Origin: DSVZ01 sp037439785
Lineage (GTDB): Bacteria; Verrucomicrobiota; Verrucomicrobiia; Limisphaerales; J093
Length of the DNA: 64,000 nt
Reading direction: 5' to 3'
Assembly: GCA_037439785.1 (NCBI GenBank)
Contig: JBBIVJ010000023.1
Location: forward strand, 10,432-74,431
Shown piece after piece: positions 57,975 to 64,000 of the stretch. Below the pieces are notes generated by a model. The model had not been told where the DNA came from, searched no databases, and was given only the letters and a program-made list of their open reading frames with translations. The position numbers and the translations under genes are program-made. Positions within the stretch are counted from its first letter, which is position 1, and the number at the start of each line of letters is the position of its first letter.

Positions 57975-59245
57975 GCCGCTGACTCCTCCGGCGAAGGCAT
58001 GGCCCAACGTCCGCCGATAAGGCTGGCCCTCACCTCGCCCGCGTGATGCACCACAGCCTCGGGGACCTCGGACAAGGTGCCGCTCCAGGGGATGGCGATC
58101 ACATCCGCCCAGGCTCCCGTCTGGAGGGTACCGGCGCGAGACTCGCAGCCCAGGGCCCGGGCCCCCTCGCACGTGGCCATGCGGACCACCGTCTCCGGGG
58201 AGACGCCGGGGTGGTGCGCCAGGAAACTGCGCATTTCTGCGAACAAATCCAGCACCAGCTCGCTGCTTCGCGACACGCTGGCCAGGCTGTCCGTGCCCAG
58301 GCACACACGGACGCCCGCCCCGCTCAGCCCCGCCCACGGGAAGGGGCGATGCCCGAAGTAGGCGTGGCTGCGCGGGCAATGCACCACCGACACCCCGAAC
58401 CGGGCGAGCAGGGCCGCGTCGCCGTCGGCCAGGTAATTGGCGTGCACCGCCACCAGGTCGGGGCCCAGCAATCCGGTGCGGGCCAGGTGTTGCACCGGCG
58501 AGAGGCCGCCACAATCGGCCGGGTCGCGCCCGTTGCGGAGCAGCCACTCGAACAGGGGGCCGCGCCGGTGGGCGAACATCTCAAACTCCTCCGCCGACTC
58601 CGCCACGTGCGTGCTCAATCGCCACCCCCGACTCCGCGCCGCCGCCGCGCTCAACCGCAGCAGCTCCGGCACCGTCGAGTAGGGAGCGTGAGGGGACAAC
58701 CCCACCCGGCATCGCCCGGTGGGCAGGGCGGTTCCGCGCGCCACCGCCTCGCCGACGATGAGCGCCGGATCGCGCCGGCTTTTCACCCCTGTCATCTCCA
58801 GAAACGACATCACCCGCAGCGGGGTGGTATCCCAGGCGGCCGGCAGTAATTCCTGCACCGCCTCGATGTCACCCACCAGCGTGACGCCGCGCCGCACCAG
58901 CATGGCGGCGCCCGCCACCCAGGATTGGTAAAAGGTCTCCCGGGTCCACTCGGCTTTGAGGGCGGTGATGCTTTTGATCCAGTCCGTGAAGCTGTTGCCC
59001 GGCGTGAGCTGGCCGGCCATGTGGGTGTAATCCAGGTGGCAATGGGCGTTGACCAGTCCGGGCAGCAGCAGCACCTCCCCCAGGTCCATTCGCCGAGCGC
59101 CGGCGGGGGGGGGCACCTCGGTCACGGTCCCGACCGCCGCAAGGGTGTCACCGATGACCAACACCGCCCCGTGGTCGAAGGGGGGCCGGCTCACCGGCCA
59201 GACCTGCCGGGCTTGCAGCCACAAACTGGGGGCGACTTGGGGCAT
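57971..59245 (-). CDS. Amidohydrolase, cytosine/adenosine-deaminase type
   Basis: 424 residues from the ATG at 59245; a GTG at 59281 would add 12. The metal-dependent amidohydrolase set is complete: NAHCHLDYT, GLSPHAPYST, a THVAESAEE segment, VHCPRSHAYFGHRPFP and LGTDSLASV. Bacteria with this type include aminodeoxyfutalosine deaminase of the futalosine menaquinone route, a tempting but unproven guess. Coupled to an SDR and divergent from the haem operon. Confidence 0.82.
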   Translation of the reverse strand: MPQVAPSLWLQARQVWPVSRPPFDHGAVLVIGDTLAAVGTVTEVPPPAGARRMDLGEVLLLPGLVNAHCHLDYTHMAGQLTPGNSFTDWIKSITALKAEWTRETFYQSWVAGAAMLVRRGVTLVGDIEAVQELLPAAWDTTPLRVMSFLEMTGVKSRRDPALIVGEAVARGTALPTGRCRVGLSPHAPYSTVPELLRLSAAAARSRGWRLSTHVAESAEEFEMFAHRRGPLFEWLLRNGRDPADCGGLSPVQHLARTGLLGPDLVAVHANYLADGDAALLARFGVSVVHCPRSHAYFGHRPFPWAGLSGAGVRVCLGTDSLASVSRSSELVLDLFAEMRSFLAHHPGVSPETVVRMATCEGARALGCESRAGTLQTGAWADVIAIPWSGTLSEVPEAVVHHAGEVRASLIGGRWAMPSPEESAA

Positions 59246-59508
59246 GGGGGGTGCGGCCTGGCCGCTCCTGGCGCGGGCCACGCCGCGTCTGCAGGGCCAC
59301 TCTAAAGACAGCCGGTGCGCCGGGCGAGCCCGAAGGCCCGCGCCTTGCCGGGACTGGGGACAGCGCGGGACAAGTCCGCGGCCTTCCCCGGGCGGTCAGA
59401 GCCGGGCGGGACGTGGCCCGCCGCCGGCATCCCTTTCCTCCGCTGACGGTCCAACGGGGGCAACAGGAAAAGCTCGCCCGGGGGCGGCCGGCACCTATCC
59501 TCGGCGAC

Positions 59509-60330
59509 GTGTTCGGGCTGACCGACCGCCAGCATTTTCTGCTCGCCGTGATCGTGTACGGCGTGGCCACGCTTTACGCGGTGTTCCTCTGGCGGCGGGG
59601 GTTTCGCCAGGACAACCGCATCATCTACCTGCTGCTGCTGGCCGGGACGGGGTTGCACACGCTGGCGATGATCAAGCGGGGGTTTTCCTTCCAGCGCTGC
59701 CCGGTCACCAACCTGTACGAGGCCACCACCTTTGTGGCGTGGACGGTGGCGGCCAGTTACCTGGTGTTTGGGCTGGTGCGGCGGTTCCGGTTCCTGGGGG
59801 CCTTTGCCGCCCCGTTGTTGGTGGGGCTGGGGATTTTTGCGCTGATGCCGGAGCTGGACCGGCACGGGCCGGAGCCGCAATTCCGCCCCCCCCTGTCCAG
59901 CTTGCATGCCTCGTTGGTCCTGCTGGCCTACGGCGCGTTCGGCCTGGCCGGCGTGGCGGCGCTGATGTACCTGAAGCAGGAGCGGGACCTGAAGCACAAC
60001 AAGGTCCGGGCTGCCGGGGCGTATTTGCCCTCGCTGCAGCGGCTGGAGGGGGTGACGATGCGGCTGCTGCAGGTGGGGTTCGGACTGCTCACGGTGGGGC
60101 TGCTGCTGGGCAGCGGCTGGCTGAAGCAGGAACGGGGGGTGTACTTTCTGCTGGATGCCAAAATCCTCTGGTCCGTGGGCATTTGGTGTCTGTACCTGGG
60201 CGTGCTGGTGGCGCGCGGCTGGTTTCATCAGGGGGGGCGGCGCCTGGCGTGGTCGGCGATGGGGGCGTTTGCGTTCGTGATGTTGACCTTCTGGGGGTTC
60301 AACCTGCTCTCGGACATCCATCACCCCTGA
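59509..60330 (+). CDS. HemX/CcsA-like membrane protein
   Basis: 273 residues from a GTG at 59509. About eight membrane segments with the cytochrome-c-assembly pattern (TNLYEATTFVAWTVAASYL, HASLVLLAYGAFGLAGVAALMYL, DAKILWSVGIWCLYLGVL, FWGFNLLSDIHHP). The tryptophan-rich haem-handling motif of true CcsA is not seen. Lying directly before hemA and hemC, as HemX does in Firmicutes hemAXCDBL operons, it more likely belongs to that group, where HemX affects HemA level. Confidence 0.83.
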   Translation: MFGLTDRQHFLLAVIVYGVATLYAVFLWRRGFRQDNRIIYLLLLAGTGLHTLAMIKRGFSFQRCPVTNLYEATTFVAWTVAASYLVFGLVRRFRFLGAFAAPLLVGLGIFALMPELDRHGPEPQFRPPLSSLHASLVLLAYGAFGLAGVAALMYLKQERDLKHNKVRAAGAYLPSLQRLEGVTMRLLQVGFGLLTVGLLLGSGWLKQERGVYFLLDAKILWSVGIWCLYLGVLVARGWFHQGGRRLAWSAMGAFAFVMLTFWGFNLLSDIHHP

Positions 60331-60333
60331 GCC

Positions 60334-61410
60334 ATGCCGGTCGTCGTTCTCGGGTTGAGTCATCGCACCGCGCCGGTCGAGGTCCGGGAACGGCTGGCCT
60401 TTGCGGAGGCGGACGTGCCGGCGGCGCTGGCGCAACTGCGCACCGCGGGTCCCCTGGCTGAGGCGGTCATCCTGTCCACCTGCAACCGCGTCGAGGTGTA
60501 CGCCGCCACCGACGGCGACCCGGCCAGGGCCCTGGCGGCGCTGCGGGAATTCCTGCGCTCCAACCGCCGCCATCTCGGCCCCCTGGGGGCGGAGCTGTAC
60601 GCCCTGCAGGAACCGCAGAGCCTGGAACACCTCTTCCGCGTGGTCAGCGGCCTGGACTCGATGGTGCTGGGGGAAACGGAAATCGCCGGCCAGGCCAAAA
60701 AGGCCTACGAGCTGGCGTTGCGGGCGGGCGCCACCGGCCGGCAGTTGAACCGGGCCTTTCAGCGCGCCTTCAACGTGGCCAAACAAATCCGCACCGAAAC
60801 CCAGATTCAACGCGGCAGCGTGTCCGTGGCCTCAGTGGCGGTGGACCTGGCCGAGCGCATCTTCGAATCCCTCTCCCGCTGCGCGGTCATGGTCCTGGGG
60901 GCGGGAGACACCGGCGAAAAGGCGGCCCGGGCCCTGATATCTCGTGGCGTGCCGCGCCTGCTGGTGGCCAACCGCTCCTTCGAGCGCGCCGCCGCTCTGG
61001 CCGTCGAACTGGGGGGGCATGCCGTGCCGTTCGAGGCCTGGCCGCGGGAACTGGCCGAAGTGGACATCCTTCTCAGCAGCACCGCCGCCCCGGGGTACGT
61101 CCTGGACCGCGCCCGGCTCGAACCGGCCCTGGCGCAGCGGCGCGGCCGCCCGCTGCTGCTCATGGACCTGGCCGTGCCCCGGGACATTGACCCCGCGGTG
61201 AACCTGCTCGAGGGCGTCTTCCTTTACGACATTGACGACCTGCAGGGCATCGCCGACGAGGCCCTCCGCCAACGCCAGGAGGAAATTGCCCGCTGCGAAC
61301 GCATCATCCGCGACCGGGTGCGCGGCCTGTTGAGCCCGCCCCCGGTCCCCGTCGTGGAGACCGCCCCGGCCCCCGCCTCCGCCTCCCCCGCCGGCCCGGC
61401 GCCGGTGTGA
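60334..61410 (+). CDS. hemA: Glutamyl-tRNA reductase
   Basis: 358 residues. Catalytic Cys50 in ILSTCNRVEVYA; GLDSMVLGETEIAGQAKKAYE; NADPH-binding MVLGAGDTGEKAARAL; LLLMDLAVPRDIDP. It reduces Glu-tRNA to glutamate-1-semialdehyde, the first step of C5 haem synthesis. The C-terminal dimerisation helix region is short: the protein ends after RIIRDRVRGLL plus a Pro/Ala-rich tail, about 60 residues less than E. coli HemA (418). It follows the HemX-like gene with a 3-nt gap. Confidence 0.93.
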   Translation: MPVVVLGLSHRTAPVEVRERLAFAEADVPAALAQLRTAGPLAEAVILSTCNRVEVYAATDGDPARALAALREFLRSNRRHLGPLGAELYALQEPQSLEHLFRVVSGLDSMVLGETEIAGQAKKAYELALRAGATGRQLNRAFQRAFNVAKQIRTETQIQRGSVSVASVAVDLAERIFESLSRCAVMVLGAGDTGEKAARALISRGVPRLLVANRSFERAAALAVELGGHAVPFEAWPRELAEVDILLSSTAAPGYVLDRARLEPALAQRRGRPLLLMDLAVPRDIDPAVNLLEGVFLYDIDDLQGIADEALRQRQEEIARCERIIRDRVRGLLSPPPVPVVETAPAPASASPAGPAPV

Positions 61411-61419
61411 CCTGCTCCC

Positions 61420-62481
61420 ATGCCCGCCGAACGCCCCATCCGCATCGCCACTCGCGGCAGCCCGCTGGCCCTGGCGCAGGCCGAAACCGTTGCCGCTCTC
61501 TGCCGCGCCGCCTTTCCCCGGTTGCGGTTCGAACTCAAGATCATCAAGACCACCGGCGACAAGCTGCAGCGGGCGGCGCTGGCCCGGCCGGGCGAGACGC
61601 TGCCCAAGGGACTGTTCACCAAGGAGCTGGAGGTCGCCCTGCTGCGGGGGCAGGCCGACTTGGCCGTGCACAGCCTCAAGGACCTGCCGGTGGACCTGCC
61701 GGCCGGTCTGGCCCTGGGGGCCGTGCTCAAACGCGCCGACCCGCGCGACGTCCTGGTCTATCGCAGCGAGGCCCTGGCCCGCCAGCCGCACGTGGTCCCC
61801 GGCGCCGAGGCCGGCGACTGGGAGCCTTCCACCGCCCCGCGCCGCGGTTTCCCCCCCCATCTGCGCCTGGCCGACCTGCCGCCGGGGGCCGTCCTGGCCA
61901 CCAGCAGCACCCGCCGCCGCGAGCAACTGCGCGCGGTCCGCCCCGACCTGCGCATGGTGGAAATCCGCGGCAACGTCGGCACCCGCCTGCAAAAGCTCGC
62001 CGACCAGGCCGAACTGGATGCCACCCTCCTGGCTGCGGCCGGTCTGGAACGGCTGGGCTTGCGGGTGGGCGAGGATGGCGTGCTGAGTTGTCCGGTGCTG
62101 GACGCCGCCAGTATTTCGGCCGCGCCGGCGGTGCCGGAAGGCCTGCTGGCCGTGCGGTTGCCGGTCGAGGAGATGCTGCCAGCGGTGGGGCAGGCCGCCA
62201 TCGGCGTGGAAATCCGCGCGGGGGATGAACGGGTGCAGACCCTGTGCGCGCGGTTGAACCACCACGACACCTTCCAATGCGTGCAGGCCGAGCGGGCCTT
62301 TCTGCGGGCCCTGGGCGGCGGCTGCCAAAGTCCGGTGGCGGCCTACGCCACCGTGGTCGAGGGCCGGCTCTGGCTGCGCGGGGTCTCGTTCCGCGTCACG
62401 CCGCCGCGGCGGGGGGAGGTGCGGGGCGAGCTCAAGGAACCCGTCGCGGCCGGTGAGGCCCTGGCCGCGCAACTGTGCTGA
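61420..62481 (+). CDS. hemC: Hydroxymethylbilane synthase (porphobilinogen deaminase)
   Basis: 353 residues, about 40 longer than usual. Substrate and catalytic segments are present: IATRGSPLALAQAETV, LPKGLFTKELEVALLRGQADLAVHSLKDLPVDLP, TSSTRRREQL, VGQAAIGVEIRA and the cofactor Cys in GGGCQSPVAAYA near residue 302. The extra length is a Pro/Arg-containing insert (about residues 115-150). It polymerises four porphobilinogens to hydroxymethylbilane. No hemD or hemB follow. Confidence 0.94.
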   Translation: MPAERPIRIATRGSPLALAQAETVAALCRAAFPRLRFELKIIKTTGDKLQRAALARPGETLPKGLFTKELEVALLRGQADLAVHSLKDLPVDLPAGLALGAVLKRADPRDVLVYRSEALARQPHVVPGAEAGDWEPSTAPRRGFPPHLRLADLPPGAVLATSSTRRREQLRAVRPDLRMVEIRGNVGTRLQKLADQAELDATLLAAAGLERLGLRVGEDGVLSCPVLDAASISAAPAVPEGLLAVRLPVEEMLPAVGQAAIGVEIRAGDERVQTLCARLNHHDTFQCVQAERAFLRALGGGCQSPVAAYATVVEGRLWLRGVSFRVTPPRRGEVRGELKEPVAAGEALAAQLC

Positions 62482-62507
62482 GGCCGCGTGCGGCGGGCGG
62501 CCCCGCC

Positions 62508-63074
62508 TCAGACCCTGGCCTCCCCTTCCATGAAGGCGTAGCAGAGCATGTGGCAGATGCCCATGTGGGCGTCCTCGACGCGGCCGTAATGGCTGGAGTC
62601 CACCGCCAGGACCTGATCGGCCACCTCCGCCAGGGCGCCGCGCCGGGCGCCGACCAGGGCGATGGTCTGCAGCTCGTGTTGTTTGGCCCACTCGACCGCC
62701 TTGACCACGTTGGGGGAGTTGCCGCTGACGCTCAGCGCCAGCACCACGTCCCCCGGCCGGGCGTAATTCTCGAGCTGGCGCACGAACACGTCCTCGTAGG
62801 CGTAATCGTTGGCCAGCGCGGTGAGCCAGCTCACGTTGTCGTTCAGGGACAGGACCCGGAAGCGCCGCCCCAGCTTGTCCGAGGCCCCCTTGCCCAGGTC
62901 GGTGGCGAAGTGCGAGGCGTTGGCCGCGCTGCCGCCGTTGCCGAACACAAAAATCTGCCGGTCCTCGAGCAGGGCCCGCCGCAGGGTCTCGACCAGGCGG
63001 ACGACGGCGTTGACGGAGATCGAGTCCAGGGCCGCCTTTTGCGCCCGCAGGTAGTTGGCGATCCAGTCGTTCAT
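62508..63074 (-). CDS. SIS-domain sugar-phosphate isomerase, GmhA-like
   Basis: 188 residues from the ATG at 63074. The SIS signature is clear: FVFGNGGSAANASHFATDLGKG and VVLALSVSGNSPNVVKAVEWAKQ, then TIALVGARRGALAEVADQVLAVDS. Length and motifs match phosphoheptose isomerases, which make the ADP-heptose precursor for LPS core. Consistent with the LptD gene in this genome, but the substrate is inferred. Confidence 0.87.
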   Translation of the reverse strand: MNDWIANYLRAQKAALDSISVNAVVRLVETLRRALLEDRQIFVFGNGGSAANASHFATDLGKGASDKLGRRFRVLSLNDNVSWLTALANDYAYEDVFVRQLENYARPGDVVLALSVSGNSPNVVKAVEWAKQHELQTIALVGARRGALAEVADQVLAVDSSHYGRVEDAHMGICHMLCYAFMEGEARV

Positions 63075-63172
63075 CGCCGGCCAGTATGCCCGGGCGGCCC
63101 GGCCGGGGACAGCCTCAAAAGGGCGGCCGGATTTGGCTTCGCGCCCCGCGGCCGGGCCGCTACGGTCGGGCC

Positions 63173-64000
63173 ATGCGCCTGCCGGGACAGCGCTGGACAC
63201 GCCTCGCACGCTGGGGGCAAGCGCTGGGGGCGCACCGCTGGCGGCAGTTGCTGGAGTGGCGCGGGCGCTGGCAGCCGCGGGAGGACACCGTCCACCTGCT
63301 CTGGGCCGGCGTGGTGGGGGTTTGCGGCGGGTTGTGCAACCTGGCCTTTCACTACGCCAGCCTCGGCCTCAAACTCCTGTTGCTGGGGCAGCCGGGGGAC
63401 CCGGCCGACATCGCCGGCTGGCTGGAGCCGGCTACGCGCCTGGGGGTGCCGGCGCTGGGGGGCCTGGCGGCCGGTCTGGTGTTGTACTGGGGCGGGCGCT
63501 GGGTGGGCCGCGGCGGGCCGACCAACCTGTTGGAGGTGGTGGTGGCAGGGGATGGCCGGCTGCCCCTGCGGGCAAACCTGATCAAGGCGTTGTCCTCCCT
63601 GGTGAGCGTGGCCACGGGAGCGTCCATCGGCCGGGAGGGGGCGATCACCCAGATCAGCGCCACCCTGGCCAGTCAGGCCGGGCAACGGCTGCGGGCGCCG
63701 CCGTACCGGTTGCGGCTGCTGGTGGCGTGCGGCGCCGCGGCCGGGATGGCCGCCGCCTACAACGCCCCCATCGCGGGGGCCGTGTTTGCCGCGCAGATCG
63801 TGCTGGGCAACTTCGCCATGAACCTGTTTGCGCCGCTGATTTGCGCCTCGGTGGTGGCCGCGGTGATGTCGCGCAGCTTCTTCGGCCTGGAACCGCTCTA
63901 CCGCGTGCCGGGTTTCGAGTTCACCCGCGTGGGGCTCCTGCCCTGGTTCCTGGTGCTGGGGGGGCTGGCGGGCGGGCTGCTGTGGATCGGTGTGAAGCTG
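63173..64000 (+). CDS. CLC-family chloride channel/transporter, 3' end outside the window
   Basis: 276 visible residues from the ATG at 63173 to the window edge. CLC motifs: ATGASIGREGAITQ (gating Glu retained in GREG) and GAAAGMAAAYNAPIAGAVFAAQ. Where the E. coli antiporter has the acidic pair needed for proton transfer after this helix, this protein reads Q-I, so proton coupling may be absent. The first selectivity motif is also altered (GRGGPTN instead of GSGIPEI). C-terminal half and any CBS domains lie beyond the edge. Confidence 0.85.
   Translation, partial: MRLPGQRWTRLARWGQALGAHRWRQLLEWRGRWQPREDTVHLLWAGVVGVCGGLCNLAFHYASLGLKLLLLGQPGDPADIAGWLEPATRLGVPALGGLAAGLVLYWGGRWVGRGGPTNLLEVVVAGDGRLPLRANLIKALSSLVSVATGASIGREGAITQISATLASQAGQRLRAPPYRLRLLVACGAAAGMAAAYNAPIAGAVFAAQIVLGNFAMNLFAPLICASVVAAVMSRSFFGLEPLYRVPGFEFTRVGLLPWFLVLGGLAGGLLWIGVKL

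Overview
The window comes from a GC-rich Verrucomicrobiota chromosome, most likely subdivision 3 (Limisphaerales/Pedosphaerales-like). Support comes from the 16S gene (its 5' region has the verrucomicrobial pattern), a PEP-CTERM protein, a fused ThuA/DUF1080 protein, a DUF4159 protein, a PUR-alpha-type DUF3276 protein and an LptD outer-membrane assembly protein. Most of the sequence is ordinary, densely packed housekeeping chromosome. This placement is inference from gene content; no database search was possible.

0-13 kb: mostly minus strand. A secreted protein cut by the window edge, a PEP-CTERM protein, a TraB/GumN-like protein (plus strand), a DUF4159 protein, tRNA-Val, then a run PQQ-propeller protein > CcoG > FixH > AlaS > 81-aa protein > GNAT > DEAD-box helicase. 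13-23 kb: a repeat-rich intergenic stretch, a hybrid histidine kinase, a secreted alpha/beta hydrolase and an exported L-isoaspartyl methyltransferase. Then comes the most unusual element: a gene-free, densely hairpinned stretch of about 860 nt with its own promoter (TTGACC-16-TAAAGT) and an intrinsic terminator, a candidate large structured non-coding RNA. It is preceded by a cluster of DnaA-box-like 9-mers. A ThuA/DUF1080 protein and a FAH-family hydrolase follow.

23-39 kb: PheT, RecF, PUR-like protein, RsfS and NadD (RsfS and PUR overlap tail to tail by 67 bp), LptD, aspartate aminotransferase, tRNA-His, DUF1444 protein, LeuB coupled to a secreted metallopeptidase, a Tat-exported aldo/keto reductase, a small secreted protein whose frame is broken at a C10 tract, and NagB. 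39-47 kb: an efflux-type operon (adaptor, permease, ATPase, DUF3365 haem protein) whose permease carries an in-frame TAG at codon 36, a DASS/SLC13 transporter, and a response regulator plus a histidine kinase with an N-terminal cyclic-nucleotide-binding-like domain.

47-56 kb: an AT-richer trough centred on a complete rrn operon (16S, tRNA-Ala, tRNA-Ile, 23S, 5S) with promoter, boxA-like sites and perfect pre-rRNA processing stems. Only about 29 nt after 5S an ExbB/ExbD/TonB-like gene set begins, with no visible terminator or promoter between them. 56-64 kb: GuaB, an SDR coupled to an amidohydrolase, a HemX/CcsA-like protein with HemA and HemC (haem/tetrapyrrole synthesis), a SIS-domain isomerase and the start of a CLC chloride channel/transporter cut by the right edge.
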